A program made the translations under genes and the position numbers. This document shows, piece after piece, positions 29,858 through 48,306 of a stretch of 64,000 nucleotides of DNA. Every line of letters starts with the position of its first letter. Within the stretch, counting starts at the first letter, position 1. Source of the DNA: Salarias fasciatus (Eukaryota; Chordata; Actinopteri; Blenniiformes; Blenniidae); contig NC_043755.1 of NCBI RefSeq assembly GCF_902148845.1, positions 1,598,378 to 1,662,377 of the forward strand, written 5' to 3'. The notes under the pieces are model-generated. The model was not told the DNA's origin and made no database searches. It saw only the letters and a list, made by a program, of their open reading frames with translations.

Positions 29858-30661
29858 ATGGGGAAAGTAGTTGTCTTCACGCTTGCTGTCGCTGCGTTGT
29901 CGTTGCTTTTGGGAGAGAGAGTGATGAACTTGAGGTAATGTAGATTTCAGCAGTATCATCATGTGGTGGGATGTTTATTCCAGACTTTTTATACTGTATT
30001 GAAAACTCTTCAGGAAAAGGGCTCTGGCTTCCAGAGAGCTGGTCAAGAAGCACCTTCCCAACTGCGTTTTTCTGAAAGATCTTGGTTTGTATTGGTCTAA
30101 AAACAGCTGGATGGGTGATGTGAAGTTCAGGAAAATGTAGAATTTTTCATCTATTTACTTTTTCAGAGAATGGATCCAATGACATAACGATCCTTGATGA
30201 TGGAATTGCGTTTATAAGCACTGTAAGTATTGAACCTGTATTGACCGGCTGGTATTGCAAACCTGTCGTAGTCAGTTATTCAAACCCAAATACCCTGAAA
30301 TCATAAAAAACACAACCATCTTAGTTTTTCACATAATGCACTGCTTTTGTTTTTGATCACAAAATACTTTAAATTGTGTTCAGCGATCACAAAATCAACA
30401 ACAAAATCGATTTCACGTGATGTGACAGTTTGCTGGTCAGTATATTTCATTTCTCTGGAACTTTCAGGGGCGTAAGGTTCCAGGACTGCCGACCTCAGAT
30501 GCACCCGGAAAAATCTTCTACCTCGATCTGCAAGATCCTGACCTGAATCCAGAGGAGATGCGTATCAGTGGAAACTTTGATCTGGAATCATTCAACCCTC
30601 ACGGCATCAGCCTATACATGGACCCAACTGGTAGAGTCTATAATAGCCTACCTGCTCTCAT

Positions 30662-30732
<71 letters not shown>

Positions 30733-30898
30733 ATCTCTACAAATGTATACCTAATTGACCAAATGATATTCCTGTCAAATTGTGTCACATTCTGCTAAAT
30801 CCATGACGCCAGTTTAAGTAAAATGAAAAAGCATTTCTTTTTAGCTCACTTGAGCTGAAGGCTCTTTACATGCAGCTGTTGCTGGTCGACATGCAGTT

Positions 30899-30936
<38 letters not shown>

Positions 30937-32563
30937 AATATGTGGCCAAACCTGCTGCGATCACTGGTGGAGAAGAAAAACACTTGTAACATTATGAGTA
31001 CAAAAGCCAGGGCAGTTTGGGGTGTGTCTGAATGTTTTGAGCTGAATGAACGAAGAAATCTCTCACTAACCGTACATCTGTGAAGCACATGTAGCATTTA
31101 CGGTATGATTTGGTTGTTTGTTTGTTTTTTAAGGAAAACTGCAAATAAAAATGTGTTTGTGGCAGTTTATTGAAAAAAAATCTTGTAAAACAAGCCAGGT
31201 CAAACTGTAATTACGCAATCCTGTATCAACAGTCACCTTTGGCTTTATTGGCCGGCAGGACTTTATTTCCTCAGATGATTAACGCGTAGAAAAATGTACC
31301 TGTGCACATTATGAACAACTATCAGGCTTTAAATCATCTTGGCGCCTGTGCTGTATACTTCCTCGCTGTTTTAACTCTCTCAGGTCGTCTTCTCCACATT
31401 TTCATGTCCAATGCTTCCGTTGTGTCTCGTCGTTTCTTAGACAATAAGATATACCTCTTCGTGATCAATCATCCTCAACAAAATAGCCAAGTGGAGGTCT
31501 TCATATATGATGAAGGCAACATCTCTCTGCTTCATGTGAAAACCATCAAACACGAGCTCCTCCACAGGTAGAATGGTTAAAAAAAAACACTCATATTCCA
31601 CATCCTGCTTTAGTACAGCGGATGTGTGTGTAGTCAATGTCATGCTGAAATGTAATTTTTTTTTTCCTTTCCCTCCAGTCTGAATGACATTGTCGCAGTG
31701 GGAGTAGACAGCTTCTACGCCACCAACGATCACTACTTTACTCAAGACACCATCATGGCATATGTGGAGCCATTTCTGGACCAGCCTTGGTGTAACGTTG
31801 TGTTCTACAGCCCGGGGGAGGTGAAGGTGGCCTCTGAGGGTTACTACATTGCAAATGGAATCAACATTTCACCAGACAGGAAGTAAGAAGGATTTTCTCA
31901 TGCTGATGTTTCAGATGTCTGAGTTTCTTCTTCTTCATGATTCCTTCTGTTTACAGACACATATATGTGGTGGATATATTAGACCACAAAGTCCATGTGC
32001 TGGAGCGACAACATGACAACTCACTGGCCTCAGTGAAGGTAATTCATGACTTTATTTCAGTTTACAGATTGAGTAAATCATATTCTCTCAAATGTCTCTG
32101 GTACATGGTTGTTATTATTCCAGCATTGTAAACCTGATCTTACATTTGTCCTAATCGTCATGGGTCTCACCAGGCCGTGGACGTGGGCTCGCTCTGTGAC
32201 AATGCTGAAGTTGACTTAGAATCCGGTGATCTTTGGTTGGGCTGTCACCCGAACGGATGGAAAGCTTTCATTTTCGACCCCCAAGATCCACCTGGATCAG
32301 AGGTTTGTCTTTTCCCTTCAACAAGACAAGAATGCGGAAATATAAAATCTGCTTCCACATTGATATTTATCTCACTTGATGTGTTTTTCCTGTTTCATCA
32401 GGTCATCCGCATCCAGAACATTCACTCCGACCAGCCGGTGGTGACTCAGGTGTATATGGACGACGGCAGTGTGATCATTGGCTCGTCTGTAGCAACCGTC
32501 TATGGAGAGAAGCTGCTCATCGGCACTGTCTTCCATAAAGCCCTGTACTGTGACTTGAGATGA
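29858..32563 (+). CDS. Paraoxonase/arylesterase copy A
   Basis: Paraoxonases are calcium-dependent six-bladed beta-propeller lactonases/arylesterases anchored to membranes or HDL by an uncleaved N-terminal helix. Exons 29858-29934, 30014-30084, 30167-30222, 30468-30630, 31441-31567, 31679-31882, 31957-32038, 32174-32302 and 32402-32563 encode 356 residues, the nine-exon PON plan. Visible parts (human PON1 numbering) are the hydrophobic N-terminus ([16 protein letters not shown]), Cys42 in PNC, the His115 motif FNPHGIS, His134 in VINHP, Asn168-Asp169 in LNDIVAVG, Asp183-His184 in TNDHYF, Asn224 in ANGINIS, Asp269-Asn270 in CDNAEVD, C284 in GCHPNG and C353 in ALYC. PON1 Glu53, a catalytic-calcium ligand (GSED), is Asn here (GSND). 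First of three tandem copies. Orthology to PON1, 2 or 3 cannot be decided. Confidence 0.93.
30661..30934. repeat. CA and GT microsatellites in paraoxonase A intron 4
   Basis: A CA run of about 70 bp starts 31 bp after the exon-4 donor (30661-30731). A GT run follows at 30900-30934. The opposite-strand pair could form a hairpin in the pre-mRNA. Confidence 0.95.
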
Positions 32564-32919
32564 GAACTAACTGTACAGATTAAATGTGTTTAGAGTGCAG
32601 CATAAACACTGATAACCAACAAACATTTGTATTGTTTCAATTATGAACTTCTTTACAAACAAAATATTTCAGATTGTTTCTTTTTTTAAAATCAAATAGG
32701 GTGACGATGTGTGACGAATAGTCACAAGCAGCTGGACCATGAAGGGTTAAATCTACTCTATATGGGCCGATATAATTCACCCAATATATAATCAGAGAAC
32801 CTTAATAATGTGTCTTTCTTACATTTCTCCCCAGTCTCCAAAGTCCACAGCACCACATTCCAGTGAGATCTGAGAGATCTGTCTGCAGGACAGCGTGGTC
32901 CTTGTCTCTCTGTTGAGTT

Positions 32920-33000
32920 AAGGCAAGGCAAGGCGAGCTTATTTGTACAGCACCAGTCAAGACAAAGAAACGCATAAAATCACATTAATATCACTGAAAC
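32920..33000 (+). repeat. Short interspersed repeat fragment
   Basis: The phrase 'ggcaaggcaaggcgagcttatttgtacagcacc' resembles the common fish repeat 'aaggcaaggcaagtttatttgtatagc'. Family uncertain. Confidence 0.45.
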
Positions 33001-33049
33001 ATGAGACATCATGAAAGGAACAGCACATTTAAAAGACAGTTGATACAGA

Positions 33050-33261
33050 AGAATAAGCTTATTTGCAGATGATGTGATGTTATACATAATAGACCCGTCT
33101 AAACCCCTTGTTCGACTACAATACATGGTTGGTTTATATGGTCCACTTTCAGTGTACCCAGTACATTATGATAAGAGAGAAATCATCCCACTGTCAACAT
33201 TCAATCATTCTGAATGTCAAGGTATCTCTGCATTTAAATGGTCTCCCGAGGGTTTGAAATA
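33050..33261 (+). mobile_element. L1 LINE ORF2 fragment, part left of the Tc1 insertion
   Basis: Translates to LFADDVMLYIIDPSKP and onward to FKWSPEGLKY, the catalytic and downstream RT sequence of fish L1 elements. The frame continues at 35409 once the Tc1-like insertion and its duplicated TA are set aside. Confidence 0.85.
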
Positions 33262-33878
33262 CACTCAACAAAAATATAAACGCAACACTTCTGTTTTTGC
33301 TCCCATTTTTCATGAGATGGACTTAAAGATCTAAAATTCATTCCAGATACACAATATTACCATTTCTTTCAAACATTGTTCACAAATCTGTCTAAATGTG
33401 TGATCGTGAGCACTTCTGCTTTGCTGAGATAATCCGTCCCACCTCACAGGTATGCCACATCAAGATGCTCATCAGACACCATGATTAGTGCACAGGTGTG
33501 CCTTAGACTGTCCACAATAAAAGGCCACTCTGAAATGTGCATTTTTTTTTTTTTGCTTTATTGGGGGTCTGGGGACTCAGAACCAGTCAGTATCTGGTGT
33601 GACCACCATTTGCCTCATGCAGTGCAACACATCATCTTCGCATAGAGTTTATCAGATTGTCAATTGTGGCCTGTGGAATGTTGGTCCACTCCTCTTCCAA
33701 GGCTGTACGAAGTTGAAAAGAACACCTCTCCGACGTGCCAGACGCCATCGAATGTGAGCATTTGCCCACTCAAGTCTTTTACAAGTCTTTTTAAAGACTT
33801 TTTAAAAAAAGTCTTTTTAAAAAAAAAACAAAAAAACAAAAAAAAAAAAGTCTTTTACGTCGACGATCTGGAGTCAGG

Positions 33879-34542
33879 TTAAAGCGATACTTCAACATTT
33901 TGGCAAATTGGCCCATTTAGCGCAATTATTTAGTCATTTCGAACAGCATACTTACTTTTTTTGTGAGGGCGAGCTGTTGTTTATTCAGAGGTGAGTCGGG
34001 GAAGGTTTTCGGGATGGACACAATGGAAGTGGATGGTATTTTGGTTCCCCCTCGTCAAACTCATCAAATACACAATCCAACAACCCCAAAACACTTTGGT
34101 GGGCAAATTATAATCCGCACATTCACTACGCTGTGGAACACCAACAAATAATATTGTAGCGTTACGACACTGAAGCAAATACTGGGAACTACTTTTTCTT
34201 TTGAAATCACTACGCCCAGACAAGTAGTTCCGTCTTAGCAATCTTCGCATAAACAACTCAATCTCGTAATTTTGCATTAATATTTCACAGCGTAGTGAAT
34301 GTGCGGATTATAATTTGCCCACCAAAGTGTTTTGGGGTTGTTATATTGTTTATTTGATGAGTTTGACGAGGGGGAACCAAAATACCATCCACTTCCATTG
34401 TGTCCGTCCTGAAAACCTTCCCCGACTCAACTTTGAATAAACAACAGCTCGCCCTCACAAAAAAAGTAAGTATGCTGTTCGAAATGACTAATGAATTGCG
34501 CTAAACGGGCCAATTTGCCAAAATGTTGAAGTATCGCTTTAA
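33879..34542. mobile_element. TTAA-flanked foldback element inserted in the Tc1-like element
   Basis: Two arms of about 255 bp, 33879-34136 and 34282-34542, are inverted and highly similar, around a spacer of about 145 bp. Each end reads TTAAAGCGATACTTCAACAT. TTAA at both ends is the target-site signature of piggyBac-type elements, so a nonautonomous piggyBac-like MITE is likely. It carries no gene. Confidence 0.8.
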
Positions 34543-34879
34543 GACCCCGATGAGGACGACGAGCATGCAGTTGAGCGTCCCTGAGACGGTTTCTGACAGT
34601 TTGTGCAGAAATTTTTTGGTTATGCAAACCAATTGTTTCAGAAGCCGTCTGAGTGGCCGGTCTCAGATGATTTTGGAGGTGAACCTGCTGGATGTGGAGG
34701 TCCTGGGCTGGTGTGGTTACACGTGGTCTGCGGTTGTGAGGCTGGTTGGACGTACTGCCATATTCTCTGAAACGCCGTTGGAGACGGCTTATGGTGGAGA
34801 AGTGAACATTCATTGCACGAGCAACAGATCTGGTTGACATTCCTGCTGTCAGCATGCCAATGGACTCTACGCACAACTT

Positions 34880-35048
34880 CACCACTTCCTTAACTTCAGG
34901 AGGCTCCTTGTTTCCTGTCTTTCATGATAGGACGAGCTGATTAATGCAGGTGTGTCTGACCTCTGTAACAACTTCAGACACACCTGTATTAATCAGCTCA
35001 TCCTATCATGAAAGACAGGAAACAAGGAGGCTCCTGAAGTTCAGGAAG
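34880..35048. repeat. Near-perfect palindrome within the Tc1-like element
   Basis: Arms of about 75-85 bp, roughly 34880-34962 and 34972-35048, share 'cttgtttcctgtctttcatg' and 'acacacctg(c/t)attaatcagct' in inverted order with a short spacer. It lies just upstream of the transposase frame. Confidence 0.85.
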
Positions 35049-35406
35049 TGGTTGAGTTGTGCAGAGAGCCCATTGCACGCTCCCTCAATGCTTGCGACAT
35101 CTGTGGCATTTTGCTGTGAGACAAAACTGCACATTTCAGAGTGGCCTTTTATTGTGGACAGTCTAAGGCACACCTGTGCACTAATCATGGTGTCTGATGA
35201 GCATCTTGATGTGGCATACCTGTGAGGTGGGACGGATTATCTCAGCAATGCAGAAGTGCTCACTGTCAAACATTTAGACAGTTTTGTGAACAGCGTTTGA
35301 AAGAAATGGTAATATTGTTTATCTGGAATGAATTTTAGATCTTTGCGTCATCTCATGAAAAATGAGAGCAAAAACAAAAGTGTTGCGTTTATATTTTTGT
35401 TGAGTA

Positions 35407-36640
35407 TATCTTGGTATAACTGTGGAAAAAAGCTTAAAGAATCTGTATAAATTGAATTATAGCCCACTCATTAAAACGATAGAGGAAGACCTACACAAAT
35501 GGTGAAGCTTACCAATCACTTTGATTGGAAGAATTAATTGCATTAAAATGAAAATTTCAGCAAGGGTGCAATATCTTTTTCAATCTCTTCCTGCTTCACC
35601 GACCAAGCTTTTCTTTTTAAACTCTCTTAACAAACTGTTAAGCAATTCATCTGGAATGGTAGAGTGGCCAGACGGTCTTTAGAAATACTGTCATGGGATT
35701 ACAAATCAGCAGGAATTCAACCTCCCAACTTTAAAAATATTGTTTTGCAGCTCAAATGTGATTTATTTCATCCATGTTTGATGGTGAAACAACTCCTTCT
35801 CAGATAAATATTGCATTTCCCTCTTTGAGAGAGTTGCCTTTTGTGTTACTATAACAAGTACAACCTGAAAACCTTGTCCAAATTAACAGACAACCCAATA
35901 TTAAAACATTTGAATAATTTATGGTATGGCATACAGTACGTAAACGTGTTGTACAAAGAATTGGTCTGTTGCCAAAATGTACATTTGAAGCATAATTATC
36001 TCATTTCGTTGACTTTGAACAAGATCCCTGAAACCTGGTGCCACAATGGGATCAGTATGTTGGAAGATCGGTTAATGGAAGGATCTTTGATGACTTATGA
36101 ACATCTGAAAGGCAAATACAACCTGTGAAACGAAACGTTTTCCTGTTATCTCCAATCATGGTCGTTTCTTGGTAGCTCACTGGGAAAGGATATGGTGAGG
36201 CCCAACCTTACAGTATGTGAAAAATGATTACATAGTGGTGAACCATGTCAATTTATTTCCTGATTGAAGTCATTCTTGATAAAATATTATCCTAAACCAG
36301 CACAGAGAGGTAGGGAAACTGAATCTCTCTGCTCTGATTTATGTCAGGACAGCATATCTGCCACTATTAATTAGTGATATGGATGATCCATTACAACTTT
36401 CTCCATCAATTATACCTAACTCCAGAAAAAAATCCACAAGTCCAAATCTAAACTTTCAGATCTATGTTTTTGGTGTAAAATTGAAGTTGGCTCATTCATG
36501 CATTGCACATGTTGTGTGGGGATTTTTGGCTGGACCTGTGAGACACACCATCAAATGTTATGGAGGCCAATTCTCCTGGACCCAGAACTCTGTCTCGTGG
36601 AATTTTAATGAAATATTGAATTATTGAAGACGACCAAGCC
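35407..36640 (+). mobile_element. L1 LINE ORF2 fragment, part right of the Tc1 insertion
   Basis: Continues the L1 frame (LGITVEKSLKNLYKLNYSP, then SLPITLIGRINCIKMKIS, then RVQYLFQSLPASPTKLFF) and decays with several frame breaks toward a tail near 36640. Part of the same insertion as 33050-33261. Confidence 0.8.
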
Positions 36641-36735
36641 TCACAGGAAGCCATTTCAAATTAGACACACTGGGGACTGAACAGTTCGTTTTTGTAAGTT
36701 GTTTCTACATTTATAACATTTGAACCTGAAGTTTC

Positions 36736-36920
36736 ATCCATCCATCCATCCATCCATCCATCCATCCATCCATCTTCTATCTCGCTTTCTCCTGTTCAGG
36801 GTCAGAGGACACTGGAGCCAACCCCAGCTGAGTGTGGGCGAGGGGCAGGATACAACAAGGACCATCAGATCCATCACAGGGCCAACACACACACACACAC
36901 ACACACACACACCACACACA

Positions 36921-36983
<63 letters not shown>

Positions 36984-37215
36984 CCACACACACACACACA
37001 CACACACACACAACACACACACACACACACACTTACATTCACTCCTAGAGGCAACTTAGGTCCAGCAGTCACCTTCACATGCTTGTTTTTGGACTGAAGG
37101 AGGAAACCAGAGTAATTCAGGAAAAAACAACTCATACTAGGAGAGAACATGCAAAGTCCACATAGAAAGACCTGGTCGGTATTTGAACCTATGACCTTCG
37201 CAATGTGAGACATTG
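36736..37215 (+). repeat. CATC array, CA array and retroelement tail
   Basis: A CATC tandem (36736-36773) is followed by a retroelement-like segment ('cctgttcagggtcagagg'). An impure CA array follows (36888-37031), then the common fish tail 'catgcttgtttttggactg...aacatgcaaag' up to about 37215. The repeat family is the one also seen at 7640-7890 and 51955-52155. Confidence 0.7.
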
Positions 37216-37237
37216 AACTGAGATGCTGTATATTTTA

Positions 37238-37240
<3 letters not shown>

Positions 37241-37305
<65 letters not shown>
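37241..37305. repeat. AAT trinucleotide microsatellite
   Basis: About 21 perfect AAT units. Confidence 0.97.
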
Positions 37306-37307
<2 letters not shown>

Positions 37308-38010
37308 TACCAGCTTTTTGCTTGGTCCCTAATGATAAGTTGTAGTTGTAGTAGAAGAAGAAGAATGCTTTATGTGTGACTAAATCCAAAATATATGCCA
37401 GTTTCACTGATTCAGTCTGATGATGGGAAAAGAAAATATTTCCATTTTATATATCTGGATTGATCTGTATCTGTAGCAGTACGTTTAAATGTAGCATAAG
37501 TATACTTCTGATTGAGCTGAGTCTGAATAGAATTTAAAAAAATGGAAATTCCTTAACTTTTATCCAGACCATGAACTCAACACAGAGCTTCAGCAACTCC
37601 ACCTGTGCTGCGTTCACGCAGTTAACTCAAATATGATAATTCCAGGGACGATGGTCTTTTGGTTTATTTTTCACAGTTTTTGACAACATGTAGCATATAA
37701 TCTGAATTTACTGGATCGGTGGAGATGCATAGTCAAATTCCTGAACACATTTTTTTTCATGTAGAAGACGAAAATGAAAAGAATTGTAAAATAATACGTC
37801 TAAAACACTGTTGTTGTAGAATTAGTATTAAATGTCGAACAGGAAGTCCGATAGCTTTCTCTGTGAATCGAATCAAAAACCTTTATTCAAAATGATTAAA
37901 TCCTGAAAGTGTTTGGATTCAATATTTCCGATCACCGTGAACGCATCATGTAGTCACGCCTTTTTAACTGTGGCGGTCGCTTCTTCGCAAACTAAAGTTT
38001 TGCCTTCAAC
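37306..38010. other. Upstream region of paraoxonase B
   Basis: AT-rich DNA with no gene. The last 100 bp, including 'gtcacgcctttttaactgtggcggtcgc' text, are the likely promoter of copy B. Confidence 0.35.
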
Positions 38011-42044
<4,034 letters not shown>

Positions 42045-43094
42045 GCACGGAGTGTTGCAGCCTGTCCTGCTTTTAAAATGGTAGTTTTCATCTGGAATGG
42101 ATTATTGAATCAAAGATAAAGAAACAGAGAGCTGTTCCCTTTTATTAATCAAGCTGATAAGTGAGGACCGAACTAAACCAAAGTTAACCACTTGTGAAAG
42201 TGTTTGTCATTTTTTTTCCTATATTGTGTAATTTTTTTTATTTTTGGCAGAGTGCCACCTGTACTAATTCATAGACTTAAAAACAAAAAAAGTGCAGGAA
42301 AAGCATCTCACTCTCAGGGATTTGAACAGAATTACAACTATGTTGCACTCACAAATCCGGATAAACGGCTCCACCGCAAACAAAGATAGTTTCACCACTC
42401 TGCAGCGTAAACTGCTCATTTTGCCCTCAGATCCTGAAGTATATATTTTCTCTGTGGAAAAGGTAGATCTGGTTTAGCTCTTTCCAAACAGGACAATGAA
42501 ATCTGATCACTACTTTGTCATGTTTTCTGCAAAGAGGAAATTCAAGTCTGCCCTGCAGAAAACGAGGATCTGATAGCAGCTGAAATGTCTCGGTCTGAGG
42601 CGTGTCTGAGGATCCCTCACACTGGGCCGGAAGAGGATCAGGTTTCTTTTACCCAGACAGTGATTTCAACACCTGTGAATTTCTGTAACTAGCCAGAAAT
42701 CTGTGCATCTGTGAAATAAAACAATGCCTCAAAGGAAGCGGTGTATGCAGTGGTGTGTTTCCTGTCATTGTTGATTCAAATGCATCGTGTATTTGTGAAT
42801 AAAATTGGGTCACAGATGTATGAATGCACTTCACTTATTTCTATTCTGCCTCTCTTCCTCTTTACTCTTTGGGACAGAATCATGTTAAATTAGTTGGTGA
42901 CTGAATTGCCCAATTGTGTGTTTGACTCTGTTGATCTTTCCACAGAATATTTATCCATTATCTGGTGTATAAGTTAACATTATGTCCCGTTTCAAACCTC
43001 TTCAACACGTCAGGAGGGGGTTTCATTCACAGGTAGCGTTATTGCCCCCTGTGGTGCAGCTGTGTTACTACACCTCTCAGAAGTCCCCATCTCT

Positions 43095-43926
43095 AAACTT
43101 TGACCGCGGTAAGGCCAGCCCTCTCCTCGGAAAACGAAATGCCGCGGTGCGCACCTATACTGGGCATTACGGTAAGAAGAGCCTTCCGAAAATATTACTT
43201 CTGGAATTACATTTCCCCTAATGCGCTATTCCTGGAGGGCTGTTATTTTGAAATGCCACACCAGATTGTTCTGAAGTTTGTTGAGTGACATCCTGGGATG
43301 GCCTACTATGAGTGTAAAGTGAAATGGATAGTGGATATCAAAGGGGATTATTATAAATAATTTTTTCGGTCCTTTTTTGTATGTTTTTCTTTTCCCATCT
43401 TTTCTTCTTCTTTCATCTCTTTCTCTTTTTTAAATGTGCTTCATTTAACTTTTTCTGTCAATAGTGTTGTGGTACTATTTTATTATTGCTGTTGTTTACA
43501 GAGACAATGTTCTAATGTTAGACTGTTCTGTTTTAAAAAAGGCAGATAATATTCAATATTTTTGCTGCCCTGTATTGTATTGCCGCTTAAAAAAGATAAA
43601 TAAAAAACTTTTTTTTTTTTAAATTTGGGTAAATGTAATCCCAGATGTGCCATTTTTGGAAGGCTGTTACTTTTAAATGCCATATCAGATTGTTCTGAAA
43701 TTTTGGTGAGTGATATCTTGATATGTTGGGATGGCCTACTCTCAGTCTGAAGTGAAATGGTTCGGTGAGATCAGAAGGATTTCTTTCTTTTCTTTCTTTT
43801 TTTAAGCAAGTCCCTTATGAGCGTGCCTGCGCGGTTACCGTAATGCCTAGTATAAGCGCGCACCGCGGCACGTAGTTTTCCGAACAGAGGGCTGGCCGTA
43901 CTACTGCGGCGGTAAACTAAACTTTT
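43095..43926. repeat. Inverted repeat with internal direct repeat upstream of paraoxonase C
   Basis: An 80-90 bp segment at 43095-43174 recurs in inverted orientation at 43834-43926 (shared text: ggccagccctct, then tcggaaaac, then tgccgcggtgcgc, then cattacggtaa). Between them two direct copies of about 110 bp lie at 43222-43336 and 43643-43768 (shared: cagattgttctgaa, gggatggcctact, gtgaaatgg). The right arm ends 12 bp before the copy C start codon, so it is probably part of its promoter or 5' UTR. Confidence 0.8.
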
Positions 43927-43938
43927 GCCCAGTTCAAC

Positions 43939-48037
<4,099 letters not shown>

Positions 48038-48306
48038 TCAGTGTATGTTTTCATTGCGTGATCACAGTCGTTTACAGCGTTGAATTTCGCGACATTCATA
48101 ATGCATAAATAACAGTGCAGAGGTTCCATCTTGATCAACTGGAGGCTCATTATTTGCAGCTAAAACTTGAAAAATCACTGATCAGACACGGTCAGTGAAA
48201 GGCAGGAAATCACTCCACAACACACTGTTTGATTTCTAACAGTATTTGTGATGTTATTATTATACAAAATATAACCAGCTATCACAAACTACCCCAACTG
48301 GTCCTT
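48038..48306. other. Convergent 3' flanks of paraoxonase C and the K2P channel gene
   Basis: Only about 270 bp separate the two stop codons, so the 3' UTRs must be short or overlap. No other feature seen. Confidence 0.5.

Larger units (their letters stand above)
33262..35406 (-). mobile_element. Tc1/mariner-like DNA transposon with long terminal inverted repeats, disrupted
   Basis: Flanking TA dinucleotides are at 33260-33261 and 35407-35408. Terminal inverted repeats of about 280 bp (33262-33542 and about 35119-35406) start CACTCAACAAAAATATAAAC. The minus strand encodes a Tc1-type transposase: the helix-turn-helix region VKLCVESIGMLTAGMSTRSV...ISRLQRRFREYGST and the segment TVRNRLRDAQLHARRPHRG. 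After the inserted foldback element, LTPDRRRK continues it. A short piece near 33660-33735 carries the C-terminal text (...WTNIPQATIDNLI in one frame, then CVALHEANGGHTRY). Most of the DDE catalytic domain is deleted, so this copy cannot encode a working transposase. Confidence 0.85.

Noticed and set aside
36777-37213. Long Cys-Val or Thr-His frames over the CA array
   Set aside because: These are translations of a dinucleotide repeat and not genes. The same applies to the frames at 30558, 57240, 61197 and 62735.
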